NCBI RefSeq assembly: GCF_947179515.1
Contig: NC_067482.1
Coordinates: 71,190,311 to 71,254,310 of the forward strand
DNA from: Apodemus sylvaticus
Taxonomy: Eukaryota > Chordata > Mammalia > Rodentia > Muridae
Length of the DNA stretch: 64,000 bases
Direction: 5' to 3'
Part shown: in pieces, positions 44,587-56,215 of the stretch
Layout of the letters: the number at the start of each line of letters is the position of its first letter
Position numbering within the stretch: the stretch's first letter is position 1
Translations under genes and position numbers: made by a program
Notes under the pieces: generated by a model
Databases searched by the model: none
What the model saw: the letters and a program-made list of their open reading frames with translations, nothing else
What the model was told of the DNA's origin: nothing

Positions 44587-44847
44587 GAGCTAGCAGGTCC
44601 TACAGTGGGTAAAACATTCACTGCATAAGCATGGGGCTTCCATGGTTATGGACTCCCAGAACCCATACAGCCAACAGTGCATTCCTATAATCTCCAGGGT
44701 GTAGAAGGCAAAGATAGACTGATTCCAGGGGTGCAGTGACCACACAATCTAGGCGAAATGGTCACTTGTATGTCCACTGAGAATCTTTTTTCTTAAAAAG
44801 TACAGTGGAAATAAAAAAAGAGCCACATGGCATCAATACCTGGCATT

Positions 44848-44885
<38 letters not shown>

Positions 44886-44886
44886 A
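44587..44886 (+). mobile_element. B4-type SINE with (CA)n tail
   Basis: ggagctagcaggtcctacag-tgggtaaaacattcactgca (tRNA/ID-like head), 'cccagaacccatacagccaa', 'cctataatctccagggtg', 'tctaggcgaaatggtcactt', and a tail ending in pure CA (44853-44884). B4 is a rodent ID+B1 composite and a CA-rich tail is common in it. Confidence 0.78.
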
Positions 44887-44994
44887 CACACTTTGTTGTC
44901 TATTAAGCCTGGACATTACAGTTGCATAGAAAGTTTTACAAATTACTAAAGCATGGGTAATTCTCATATAAATACAGTTAAAGGGACTGTAATC

Positions 44995-45180
44995 ATGGAA
45001 ACAGGACTTGCTGTAAAGTCATCAGGACCTATGTTTGAATTTCTAACATCTATATAAAACTCGCTAACAAGGGTTGTAACTCTACTCCTGTTGTGGAGGC
45101 AGATGCAGGGGTAGATCAGTAGTTAGCCCGCCAGGCTAAATGGCAAGCTTCAGGTTCAGCAAGATCCTGGCTTGGACATG
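44995..45180 (+). mobile_element. B4-type SINE fragment
   Basis: 'ggacttgctgtaaagtcatcaggacctatg-tttgaatttctaacatc' (head), 'gtggaggcagatgcaggggt', 'ggctaaatggcaagcttcag-gttcag' (B1-like body). Diverged. The 61-codon plus frame 45140-45325 overlaps it and is not a gene. Confidence 0.65.
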
Positions 45181-45794
45181 CATTTCACGCCTCTCCCATG
45201 CTTCTGACTCATTCCATAGACCCCATGGTGGGGTCTATCAAGTGGTAGAGGTGTGTGAAGTGTGGAGGAGGCAAAGGCAAACAGCTAGGCAGAAGAGGCA
45301 AGACATCCTGATGATGGAGAAATAGGAAAAGAATGAAACAAGAGAAGATGGAAAAGAAACAGGTACAAAAGTTTAGCTTATCTACATGAACAACTGTTTG
45401 GTTGTAGAAGGTTTCTCACATACCCGTGCTTAAAGTTCAAGTCAGTAGAACCTGTTCTAAGTGGTTAAACAAAGGTCTGATATAAAATGGGTATCTATCA
45501 ACTTAAGCTATGGACAGTGGTCCTTGGATACGTAGAAAGAACCCACTGAGATCAGCTCCTGTGTGTATCTTAATTAGATTTTCATGAAATGTCATGGAAA
45601 GGAGATCAATCAAAATTGAAAACAGAGAATTCTGTCATTGCTACCTACATAGTACTATACAGACAGATTTAGAGAGCAAAATAATGCAAATGTGTCTAAC
45701 GATGTTAAATTTGAAAATACTGCATGGCTAGTAATCTCACAAAAGAGGAAAATATAAAAGTTATAGAATGAATACCATTAAAAGTAGAAAAGAT

Positions 45795-46130
45795 TGCCAG
45801 CTCCAGCTAGGAGGGTGCTCAGTGAGTAACTGTACTTGTTCTGGCAATGCAGAAATCCAGGTTTTAATCCAAGCTTTCAGATAAATAGTTAGATACAGCT
45901 TTACCCCTCTATAACCTTCACACTGGTGTGAGGCTGGGGTAGGGCAGGAATAGAGACAGGAGAATCAAAGCTCAGAGACCATGCTGATCCATCACCTGAA
46001 TGGTGGTAAACTCCTGATTCAATGAGAGACACTTTCTCAAGGCCATAAAACAGAGACCAACAAAGGAATTTCCCTGATGTCCTGACCTGACCTCCTTAGA
46101 CACACACCCACATACTCACACTCATATACC
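45795..46130 (+). mobile_element. B4-type SINE
   Basis: Head 'gctaggagggtgctcagtga-gtaactgtact', body 'gagacaggagaatcaaagct', 'aactcctgattcaatgagag-acact', tail 'gacctgacctccttagacac' followed by CA/TCA-rich sequence. Third B4-type copy in 1.5 kb, all in the same orientation. Confidence 0.72.
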
Positions 46131-46156
46131 AACTATATTCCACAAACGAAGGTAGA

Positions 46157-46802
46157 GAAGTGTGATGGTTTGAATATGTTTTGACATCGGGTATGGAGGT
46201 ATGGGGTTTAGAGTTTGCCCAGCTGATTTTCTGTCTTGTGTTGGTATAACCTTTTTGACTTTTTATGGGATTACAATTATGAGACTGCTAAATCTCTGAA
46301 GACGTTGAACTTTGGACTTTTGACATTGTTGAGACTGATATAGACTATGGGGACTTTTGAAGTTAGGTAAAATGTATTTTTCATTATGGTATGGCTAGGC
46401 ATGCTCCCTGCCATAGACTCATGTGTTTGAAAAAGCCTATGGGGGCCAGGGAGTAGAATATGGAAATTTGAATATGCATGGCTAAGGAAGTGGCACTATT
46501 AGGAGAAATGGCCTTGGTCAAGGAGGTATAGCCTTGGTGAAGGAAGTGTGTCATTGTGGTCATGAACTATAAGAACCTCCTTCTAGAGGCCTGGAAGCTA
46601 GTGTTCTCTGAGAGGCCTTCAGATTAGGATGTAGAAGTCTTAGATCTTCCTGAACCATGCCTACATACTGCTGTGATCCCACTTTAATGCTAATGGACTA
46701 AACGTCTTCATCTGTAAGCCAGTGCAAATTAATTGTTGTCCTTATAGGAATTGCCTTGGTCATAATGTCTGTTCACAGCACTAAAGCCCTAACTAAAACA
46801 AG
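46157..46802 (+). mobile_element. LTR-like rodent repeat (RMER1/ORR1-like)
   Basis: Starts tgtgatggtttgaatatg and ends 'gttcacagcactaaagccct-aactaaaaca', so it has TG...CA ends like an LTR. Internal landmarks: 'gactgctaaatctctgaaga', 'tatagactatggggactttt', 'gcctatgggggccagggagt', 'aaggaagtgtgtcattgtgg', 'aagccagtgcaaattaattg'. I recognise it as a common murid repeat. The formal family is uncertain. No viral coding region accompanies it. Confidence 0.62.
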
Positions 46803-46807
46803 AAGCT

Positions 46808-46922
46808 TAGCTAGATTTGATAGCACACACCATAAGCCTGAACTTTTGGGCAGGATGATCATAAGTAAAAAATTAATCTGCATAACTATGGGGATCCTGT
46901 CTCAAAATGGAAAGTAAAAAAC
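46808..46922 (+). mobile_element. old B1-like SINE fragment
   Basis: 'agctagatttgatagcacac-accataagcctgaacttttg-ggcaggatgat', ending 'atcctgtctcaaaatgg', in B1 order but strongly diverged. Confidence 0.6.
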
Positions 46923-46949
46923 AAAAACAATCAAACATAAAAGAAAATG

Positions 46950-47041
46950 GGCTTGGAATACAGCTAAGAAAGTTGTGGACCAATTGCCTAGCTAATTTGA
47001 GGTTTTAGAATCAAGATCCAGAATTAGGGGGAAAAAAAAAA
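46950..47041 (+). mobile_element. ID-like SINE, degraded
   Basis: gggcttggaatacagctaag, 'accaattgcctagctaattt-gaggtttt', 'atccagaattaggggg' then an A-run, parallel to the ID consensus (gggctggggattta, cgcttgcctagcaa, then an A-tail). Confidence 0.55.
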
Positions 47042-47244
47042 CTAATATAAACTGGTTTTAATTTTTGCCTTAAATATGCTAAGAATTACAAAATTATAAA
47101 ACATTAGATTTAATCTAATTCTACATTATCTTCATTCATTCCAACCTTGCCTTAAGCTATATAGGCTTGAGAATAAACAATCTGATGTCCACTTGAGCTT
47201 CACAGCACTATGAGCTTTAAATGTTCGCACAGATTATTTTTATA

Positions 47245-47360
47245 GCAACTCTCTGGGTCTTTGACCCACAAGGAAGCTGGAGCTCAGAGAAGCTCCATTC
47301 ATACTGACTGATCATCACAGTCCCGTCTCAAAAGTGAAACCTGAACTACATAATTCTGCA
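47245..47360 (-). mobile_element. possible MIR/L2 fragment
   Basis: acaaggaagctggagctcag-agaagctcc and 'caaaagtgaaacctgaacta' resemble the reverse-complement MIR/L2 phrase (gaggaaactgaggctcagagaag ... aggattcgaac). Weak. Confidence 0.35.
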
Positions 47361-47699
47361 GTCTTATTTGTTCAACTTTGGGAATCAAGACACATTGAGG
47401 CTCATATTGGAAACTAGGGTCAGAGTCTCAACCTCTACTTCAGAATTCTGTAACCGCAACCATCCCACACTCTAGCACACACAGCATTCTCTGACTCTTC
47501 AATATCTTCAGGAAGGAAATAGAGACCAGAAAGAATATCTTCCAGGATGCAGGGGTAATTGCACTTAGTCCGATGTTCCACTATGCGATTTTCAACACAG
47601 AGCAAACCTGAATGAATTTTACCATATGCATTAGCATTCTTGACTCATAGAGCCAACGTGTAACATTTGTAGGTGATCATACTTACTCTATTACAGATC

Positions 47700-48030
47700 T
47701 ACCCACCTATGTTTCAATCTTTTTCTCATTGTATTAGTTACTATTATATTTCTATGATAAAATACCTTGACTCAAAGAGTATATTTTGGCTTATGCTCCA
47801 GGAAAGGTAAGTGTGCATCACAGCAGAGAAGCATGGGGTGTAGCAGATGGCAGAGCAGAAAGCTGGTATACATTCCCTCCATCAGGACCACTACGTAGAC
47901 AGTAAGCTGAAAATAGGGTGGGACTCAAGTCCAAAATCCTGCAAAGCTCTACTGACTCCCCCCAAAAGCACCATCAAGTGGAGACTGAGTACCCCAATAT
48001 CTGAGCCTATGAAGGGAATTTCTCATTGAA
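47700..48030. mobile_element. rodent interspersed repeat (URR/RMER-like), class uncertain
   Basis: 'atgataaaataccttgactc-aaagagtatattttggctta', 'cagcagagaagcatggggtg', 'ctactgactccccccaaaag', 'tgagcctatgaagggaattt-ctcattgaa', in the order of a common murid repeat. Diverged. Confidence 0.45.
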
Positions 48031-48537
48031 ATGATCACACTCATGAATGAATATAATTATAATGCAAAGTCTAATAGTCTTGAAGATTTTAGTACATTAG
48101 TTTGTAGATGAACAAAACGCTATAGAAGCATGAATTACTATTTTAAAATAGCTCCTCTTGTTTCTAAATTTTACTTCTAATGATTCAATAAATGCAACTT
48201 TCCTGCTTGTTCCTCTGGGCCTTCCCAGGGGAACCCTCCTTATGAAGAGAAAACCAGGTCAGTAGATATTGCAACCCCACCAAGTCATCCTTATTCTACC
48301 TAATTGTCCATATCTGACCACTTCCCAAAGATGTAAGAACAATGTATTCCTCATTGCGAGCTTCTTAAGAGAGTGTAAATTTGAAAGAAAGGGAGTCAAT
48401 GATTGGGCTTTGTACTGTGTCAGTGGCTTCACACTTTATCCCACAATATACAAAAATATTCAGGTAGCATAGAAAACATGGAAGTAAGTATCTGACATTA
48501 ATTTGATATAAAAATATGTGAACAATTATGTACTATT

Positions 48538-48678
48538 TTTTAAAGACAGGATCTCACACTGTATTCCAAACTTGTGGAACTCACTATGACACCATAACCT
48601 CAAAGTCTTTGCAATTATGGGTTGAAGCTTCCAAAGTGATGGAATTACAAATATGAGTCACCAGGTCTGGCTCACACT
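48538..48678 (-). mobile_element. old B1-type SINE
   Basis: Reverse-complement B1 order: 'agacaggatctcacactgta', 'cttgtggaactcactatgac', 'gatggaattacaaatatgag-tcaccaggtctggct'. Strongly diverged. Confidence 0.72.
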
Positions 48679-48974
48679 TATCCACATGTATATATTACTT
48701 TAAAATATAAGTACTTAAGAACGCATACTCATATGAATATTAAAATGCATATGAATGCAAATATAATTATGTAATATGTATCTTATAATTACATTCAATT
48801 TATTTTTATTTATATACACTTATATTTCAGTTTTTAGATTTTTGTAGAGTAGGCATATGTGTATATACACTCATCTGTATTTGGTCAAACTTAGGTATAA
48901 ATGTGACTATCTGTATACAAATGTACAGATACTGACATTAGGTATAACCTTCTGCTGATCTCCACTTTACTTAC

Positions 48975-49197
48975 TAAGTCAGGGTTTCCTGCTGAATCTG
49001 GAGTCACTAATTGTGGCTACACTAGGTAGCTAGCCCGTCACAGAAATCCTTTGTCTCTTCTTCCTAAGCACTAGGATTTTAATTGACTTGGCATGCCTGC
49101 CCAGCATTCACCTGACTTCTGCACATTTGTACTCCAAGATTCCTTCTTCCATGACAAGTAGTTTATATACTGAGCCATATTCCCAGCTTTAAACATA
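48975..49197 (-). mobile_element. B4-type SINE
   Basis: Reverse-complement B4: 'taagtcagggtttcctgctg', 'cactaattgtggctacacta', 'cctaagcactaggattttaa', 'ccaagattccttcttccatg', ending 'actgagccatattcccagc' (the tRNA-like head). Confidence 0.68.
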
Positions 49198-50499
49198 CTT
49201 CTTTATGTATCTTCAGTGATTTGGGGGGGAGGGCTATCTTTATTTTAATTAAAAGCTGATAAAAGAAAAACATGCAATTTGTGGTTGCCTAGTCTTAACA
49301 ACAGCATGGACTATAGCACTGGGCATGGCTTCAATAAGAAAACTGAAGGGAGTAAGCATTACAATGGTGACAGAAGCCCCAGAGCCGAGGAGGCAGGAGT
49401 GTGACACATAAGCCTGAGGCAGTCAGAGATCGCTACAGTTATCTATAGACCATATGATCCTGACATCTCACCACGAAAGCCAAATCAAATTTCTTTCCTT
49501 CCAAACATGTACATCTGAGCCTCCTCGAACGTGTAAAAGGATGAAGTGAACAGTCACGCATCCTGGAGAAGTGCTCTGATTCACACATTGACATCTGGCA
49601 TGGCTGCACGCAGTTTTCACAAAATGTGCAGCAACTACCCTGCCCCCTCTAAAGATTTCTTCCTGTTGCTGACAGTACCGGGAATGAAGCACAAAGCAAA
49701 ATATTAACATTTCACACAGCAAGCAAGTCACACAGTGTGAGTTTCAGGAACAAAGTGTCTATATTTCCCCAGAGTTTATGCCCATGACATGGCCCCTTGA
49801 ATAACTCATTACCATTGCCCTGATGGCTTCTCCCAGAAGAATGTATTAACTTTTGTTGGCATTGAAAAGATGCTCCAAAGATCAAAATAACAAAATCAAG
49901 TGGAAACAGTCTCTGCAGGGATGAAAAGATTCTGCTCAATGACGCTTGAACTGGCCCTGTGTCCAAGGGACGTTTCACACAGAGAGCTGCATGTGAGCTT
50001 GGCCTTCTTCTGAGCGCCATGAGTTGAGAGACAGTGGAGAGGTCAAGATGACATACGCCATAGTCAAAGCTGCTTACATTTCTCCAAAGAAAGGCTGATG
50101 CTACAGACAAATACAGAGGCTTTCTCTCAAGGATACTAGCAGCTATAGAGTGTCACCTCTGTGTAGTTTTTCCTATCCTAAAGTAGCATATTCCAAAGAA
50201 GAAATTGACAAAAAACATAGAACTTCCAGGATCTTTTGGGGGTAGGATCATATTATTAATAACTGTGAAAAATGATAAGTTCCATTATGATATTTTCATA
50301 TACTTGGTGATAGTCTTTGGTTCTTGAGATTAACAATGGCCAAAGAAAAACCAGATTTCTTTCTTCATAGTGATTAATCAGAAATCAATCATCAGAATGT
50401 GCCCTTGTCACACATACAGATTCCATACACCTTTTTGAATACTTGTTATAGACATGTTGGTTAATATTCATTATCACTGGGCCTTTCTAGGACCATGCA
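49198..50499. other. 1.3 kb unassigned sequence, relatively GC-rich
   Basis: 49400-50130 is less AT-rich than its surroundings and carries minus-strand open frames of 87 codons (49468-49731) and 132 codons (49712-50110). Neither has a recognisable domain, and no splice pattern can be judged by eye. I do not call a gene. Confidence 0.4.
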
Positions 50500-50842
50500 A
50501 ATTTTTTTCTTTCACTGAAAATAGATTTTGTCATATAATATATATCCTGAATATGCTTTCCCTTCCTCTTATCCCTAGTTCCTTGTTGTCCCCTCCCAAC
50601 TGCTATATCAATGTTCTGTCTACCATTAGAAAAAATACACAATTCTAAGGAATAATAATAAAATATGATTAAACTAAAATGAACACATGGAATAGCAGAA
50701 AACCAAACAAAGGAAAAGACCCAAGAAAAGGCACAAGACACTGAGACCCATGCTTTTACACACTCTAGAATTCCATAAAAGCACTAAACTGGAAGCCATA
50801 ATATATATTCAAAGGACCTATAAGGTAACAAGGAAGAAGAAA

Positions 50843-50844
<2 letters not shown>

Positions 50845-50908
<64 letters not shown>
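50845..50908. repeat. (TA)n microsatellite in the L1 3' UTR
   Basis: 64 bp pure TA. Confidence 0.96.
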
Positions 50909-50911
<3 letters not shown>

Positions 50912-51771
50912 TAGGAATATGTATTCTTAAAATAGTGTAAAATAAAAAGGGAAAGCTCTGGAATGACATTATAAGACATAGCACCACTGAAGATTCTGAT
51001 GAGTTCATTTTCTTCTGGCCATCTACTGTTGAGCATGTAGCCTACATTTTTGAGTTGTTTGTTCCCCAGTGAGATTCCCTTGGAGGATCCTTAATTTTCA
51101 TTTGCATGTGGTTAACTGGACATGAATTTTGCTTTATGGATGGGGAGATATTACTCTTTCTCCTTTAAGCTCTCTTCACTTGATCTTTCTGTTCCAATCT
51201 TTCCCTTACATCCATCTATAACTATCCATGCTTTTCCCCTTTATTATATTGATTTAATTTTTCATTTCTATTCTAGCATACCTTCTCTTAGTTATTCTAT
51301 AGATTATAGCTTATTATCATTGATTTAACAGCTACTATCCACACATAAGTTAATACATGTCATAATTTATTTTGGGATCTGAGTTACCTCACTTAGGGTG
51401 ATTTTTTTCCTATTTGCTGCCATTTAGCTATGTTTTTCAAGATGTCAATTTTAAATTGATGAGTATTACACTATTGTATAAATGTGTCACACTTCTTCCT
51501 CATTCATCTGTTGATGGACACCAAGGGTTGTTTCCAATTAGGGATAGAGCAGTAATGAACATTGTTGAGCAAGTGTCTCTGTGGTACACAGAAACATATT
51601 TATCCTGAAGTGATACACATTCTTGATGTTAAGGCATGCTTCCTGGATGGAGCAGAAGGCTAGATCCTTTTACCCCATCTATTCTGCTAGTTTCTGTGTT
51701 TTCATTGTGAAATTGAGACCATTAATATCAATGAGTAGTGTTTGTTAATTCCTGTTATTTGGGCGTTTTGT

Positions 51772-51773
<2 letters not shown>

Positions 51774-51818
<45 letters not shown>

Positions 51819-51892
51819 ACATGTGTACATGTGTGTGTGTTCACATGTGTACATGTGTGTGTATGTGTGTATGTGTGTGTGTGTGTTTGTTT
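51774..51892. repeat. (TG)n microsatellite with TGTACATG units, near the ORF1-ORF2 spacer of the L1
   Basis: Pure TG to 51817, then TTTACATGTGTACATG units, and TG again to 51892. It lies just past the start of ORF2. Confidence 0.96.
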
Positions 51893-52700
51893 CTTTTGAC
51901 TTTGTTGGTTTGGGATCATTTATTCCTTTGGTTTTCTTGGGTGTAGTTAACCTTTGGGGTTGTAGTTTTTCTTCTAATATCTTCTATAGTGATAGATTCA
52001 TAGAAAGATGTTTAATTTTCATATTTAACATGAGATGTCTTATTTTCTCCATCTTTTATGATTGAAAGTGTTTTGTTTTGTCTTGTTCTTATGATAATCT
52101 GGGATGGCATCTGTGGTCTCAGACTTAGTAGCACATCTATCCAAGTCCTTCTGACTTTTAAAGTCTCCATCTAGGAGTCAGATGTAATTTTAATAGGTCT
52201 GCCTTTATGTGTTACTTGGTATTTTCCCCTTGTACCTTTGAATAACCTTTCCATGTTCTGCACATGTTGTATTTTGATTATTATATGTGAGAGGGAATTT
52301 ATTTTCAGTTTAGTCTAGTTCATTTGGTATTCTGTATGCTTCCTGTTTCTTCATAGACATCTGCTTTAGGTGACAAAATTTTTCTTCTATGATTTTCTTG
52401 CAAATATTTACTGTGTTTTTGACTTAGGTTTCCTTTTCTTCCTCTATTCCTATTATTTTTAGATTTGGTCTTTTCATAGTGTCCCAGATTTCCAGAATGT
52501 CTTGGATCAGGACTGTTTTGATTTAACATTTTTGCCAAAGTTCCCTTTCATGTATTCTTTTAATGTCCTCAAGGTCTGAGAGTCTTTCACACTTCTCTTA
52601 TATTGTATTGGTGAAGCCTGCCTCTGTAGTTCCTGTTTGAATTTCTTCATTTTCCATCCTCAGTATTCACTGTTTGGATTTTCTTTATTGATTTTATTTC
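51893..52700 (-). pseudogene. L1 ORF1 remnant
   Basis: Minus-strand translation at 52538-52320 keeps the L1 ORF1-like sequence (DPRHSGNLGHYEKTKSKNNR, then N-RGRKGNLSQKHSKYL). The downstream part 52080-52250 matches the C-terminal region in nucleotide order (reverse complement of 'agtcagatgtaattttaata' and 'ggtctgcctttatgtgttac'). Stops and shifts make it non-functional. Confidence 0.78.
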
Positions 52701-53265
52701 CACTTTCAGGTCTTTAATTCTTTTATTAATTTCTGTCTACCTTTCCTTTATGTTTTCACAGAATTCTTTAGGGGATTGATTCATTTATTAAGGAATACTG
52801 TTATATTCATAAAGACTATTTTAAGGTCTTTTTCCTGTGTGTAGGCATGTTGGAATATTCAGGATATTCTATGGTTAGGTTGATGTGCTTCAGAGGAGAA
52901 ATTTTACTTTGGCTGTTTTTCATAGTATTTTTACATCAACTTCTGGACATCAGGGTTTTGGAAGACTGTAACTCTTGGTGCTAGTATCTATTATTGGTTG
53001 TATTGGGTGAGTGTTCTGCTGATTGGTTTCTGTTGTCCTCTTTGATTCTGGGCTGTGGCTCTTAAATATTGCCTGGTAGAGAACTTCTCTGATTTCTGCT
53101 AGTTATGGGCCTAGAAGTAACAAGTAGACTTATGTAGAATGTGTGTCTAGCTTCGGGAAATAGCACTTAGAAATGGGGATGCACAGGAATCAGTGTCTGA
53201 GGGGTTGAAAAAAGAAGAAAAGAACAAAGTTTTACCAGGATCTGCAAGGTCTCCCCAGAATGAAG

Positions 53266-53997
53266 GCAAATTAAAACTCAGCTCTATTAATCTCTAAAGC
53301 TTGGGAAAATTCCAATATCACATGCTATTGGCTGCAAAGAACATTCATAAATTATTACTTACTGTCATGAGGTAGGAATACAAACATATGCAAGAGATTC
53401 TTTTTATGATAATTCATCTCAAATTTAATATGAGCTCTACTTGCCTGAGGCTATCACCAGACACAGAGGCTGAGTCATTGAGTCTGGGGTACCTGACATT
53501 CTGTATTTCCATCAAATATTCAATTGATACCAATACCCTGCATACAGCTGACTAGAGAATTGCATTTGGAGTACAAAGATTTACAGCATATGATCTAAAC
53601 AAAATAGACAAGGTTTTAACCTTCTTAAAAACAGTGCTTCTTGGGATTTGCATTAAATAGCCAAAGTGACAAGCTCCCAGGATGAGTATGTTTTAGCCTT
53701 TTCTATGGTAGTGTCAAAATTATTTCCCCAGAAAGCACATTTCATATCATTTTATTCAACCCCTCAATGTAGATTTATTGGCTAGCTATAAAAATATCCA
53801 CACTTAACATTTCTCAGTGCTGTACACTTTAAACATCTTTTCATGTGTGATCTTATTTAATGCTTATAATTATATATTTAATACAATTTCTAAGGAGACA
53901 CTATGACAAATGAATTTTAAGAAGTGTGTCAATTTCTCATGTCATTACACAACTTAAGGTATGAAGGGTTTATTTTGCTTCACAGCACATGATTTTT
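53266..53997. other. unassigned sequence
   Basis: Nothing firm. 53810-53950 faintly resembles a MIR/L2 tail but is too diverged to call. Confidence 0.4.
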
Positions 53998-54165
53998 GTG
54001 TGCACATACATGTGTGTTATCAGGGTGGGCACATATACATCATAGTGTCTGTGGATATAAGAGGAGAACTTAAAGGAGCTGATTCTCTCTTTCACCACAT
54101 ATGTTCCAGGGATTAATGCAGGTCATCAGATTTGATGATATCATGGTGGCAGATGGATAAGTTCA
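53998..54165 (-). mobile_element. B4-type SINE fragment
   Basis: 'agaggagaacttaaaggagc-tgattctctctttcaccaca-tatgttccagggattaatgc-aggtcatcagatttgatgat' is the reverse complement of the B4/RSINE head and body (compare ctctgacctcc... gttcgatccctgg). Confidence 0.65.
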
Positions 54166-54954
54166 AATAATCCCACTGCATTGACTTCTATCTATAACAG
54201 CCCTGTTTCCAGGAAGATTAATGTAGATGCAAGGGTTCAGACATTAGTTGAAGAATTTTGAAGTAGCATGTTTCTGCTACTAATATAAAAGCATTCTAGT
54301 GATTATCTGAGAATCATACCAATGTACTTACATAAGTTATCATCAATCAACAGGATGAAATGCTACACTTCTAAAATATCTTGAAGTATCCTGACTGAGG
54401 ACAGAGCTTCCTTGAGTCAGTCCCTACAGCTGCAATAGTTAGTTAACTACTTGCATTTTTCTAAATATGTGAGTGAGATTTCCTTATCATTTCAAACATC
54501 AAAAAGAATGTTTTATCAAGTAAGGTACAAAGTCAACCCCAAATCTGGTGTGAAAATAGAAAATAGATAATGCTTTCAAACCACAGAGTTAGAAGTAAAA
54601 AACCAAAAAGGATCAGAAAGAGTTTGAGTTTCCCTACTTAAAAACCACTAAAGTTCTGAAATAAGAAAAGACTTGAGCTGAACTTCAACATGAGAACAAG
54701 AAGAAATTTTCACTTGTGATCATACATGACAGGTGGCAATCAAAACATAAGAGCATCTGAAGTGTTATATGAGATTATCTTCAGCATTGTATGTACATAG
54801 GGTTATTAACAAAAAATTAATTTTGTATCAGAATTCATACCTCTATGAACCAAAGTAAATCTGTGTTAGTCTTGGGGCCAGGACCCAAAATATTTTATCT
54901 AAATTCTCTTAATCCAAAGGAACCGTCAAATGCCAACTCAGATTTTTGTTTTTT
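54166..54954. other. unassigned sequence
   Basis: Nothing recognised. Confidence 0.4.
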
Positions 54955-55120
54955 GGTTTTTGTTTGTTTGTTTGTTTGTTTTTGAGACAGGGTTTCTCTG
55001 TGTAGCCCTGGCTGTCCTGGAACTCACTCTGTAGACCAGGCTGGCCTCAAACTCAGAAATCCGCCTGTCTCTGCCTCCCAAATGCTGGGATTAAAGGCAT
55101 ACACCAACACTGCCTAGCTC
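54955..55120 (-). mobile_element. B1 SINE with (TTTG)n (A-tail side)
   Basis: (TTTG)n at 54957-54982, then gagacagggtttctctgtgt, 'gctgtcctggaactcactct-gtagaccaggctggcctcaa', 'ctctgcctcccaaatgctgg-gattaaaggcatac'. This is the best preserved B1 in the window. Confidence 0.96.
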
Positions 55121-56182
55121 CAACTCAGTTGTGATAGCACTTGTAATGCATAGCAGATTAAACTGCCCCAATACAGAATGTGGACTTTCTGTTCATTTAC
55201 GGTGATGAATATTAAACATACTCAAAGTTAGTCTTTAGTTTGTGCAACAGAGATACTCTTTCCTGTATCATAGAAACAGTTTTTCTTTCTTCTTTTAACA
55301 AATAAAAAGTATTAGATAAAAAATTATGTCGACTAATACATGAAAATGTCAAGAGTGGACTGCTAAACATTGAAGAACAAGACACAGTGCAAAGCAATAC
55401 AGAAGAATTACCATCACTACATTCTAGACTCTAGGTTATCTGAGCTTTACATGCACAAATTATAGCAAATCTCTTGTTAAAAATAAACAAGGCCGCATAT
55501 GTAGGCCTGTGAGTTTCACAAGTCAGTCATCACATTAATTGACAGAGGACTCTGAGACCAACAAGAGATTTATTTAAACTTTTCTAGAACATCCTCAAAC
55601 TTACTGTTCTATGGGTTAAAACAACTATCAGTTAAGAGAATGACATCTTCAGGGAGTTGTCTTTGAAAGGATGCAGTCACCAAAATTCACAAGGAAAGAA
55701 ATGTTCACACTCTGAATTGGGATTATCTCACAAGATAAATAGCTTTGGCTTCGTTCGGGCAGAAATGCATTTTGACAAGGTCAAAGACTCTCTTCTTGTT
55801 TCTGAAGCTCCCATTCCCTGGGACACATAAGGTTCCTTGTCTGAGCAGAAGAGCTAAGGGACCGGAGGAGTGACAACTCATTAATTTTGTCAATAGCCAT
55901 TCCACTCCATCTTAGCATTTATAGACTGTCTTGAGTAAAAGATGGGCTTCTCTGGATTTTGCTATTCCGTTCCCAGAGTGATTTAAAAATGGACCTTTCT
56001 ATTTTCAGCTAATACCACTCTCTTCATCTGATATTCACAGGGACCATAAATCTACCTCTGCTCTACTCCCCCAAATGTCTAATCAATCCTTTCTCAGCCA
56101 GGAGCTTTGCCTATGATCAGAACAATTATAGCACGCTCATCCAACACAATGCATTCTCTTACCTTGTAACAGCTGATTTTCA
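55121..56182. other. unassigned sequence
   Basis: Minus open frames of 60-71 codons occur (for example 55723-55905) without domains. No repeat recognised. Confidence 0.45.
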
Positions 56183-56215
56183 TTCTCTCTCTCTCTCTCC
56201 CTCTCTCTCTCTCAT
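56183..56215. repeat. (TC)n microsatellite
   Basis: 33 bp of TC with one CCC interruption. Confidence 0.93.

Larger units (their letters stand above)
50500..53265 (-). mobile_element. old L1, minus strand, most of ORF2 deleted
   Basis: Reading leftward from 53265: 5' region (about 53265-52700), ORF1 remnant (52700-51900), start of ORF2 (about 51760-51640), then directly the last part of ORF2 (51640-51370) and a 3' UTR (51370-50500). ORF2-end landmarks: 'gagttacctcacttagggtg', 'cattcatctgttgatggaca', 'gaacattgttgagcaagtgt'. 3'-UTR landmarks: 'aatagattttgtcatataat', 'agaaaaggcacaagacactg', 'tggccatctactgttgagca'. A TA and a TG microsatellite have grown inside. Confidence 0.8.

Noticed and set aside
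46157..46802. Possible endogenous retrovirus
   Set aside because: Only an LTR-like repeat is present. No gag, pol or env-like sequence lies on either side.
53810..53960. Possible MIR/L2 remnant
   Set aside because: Resemblance is limited to short AT-rich words, too weak to support a call.
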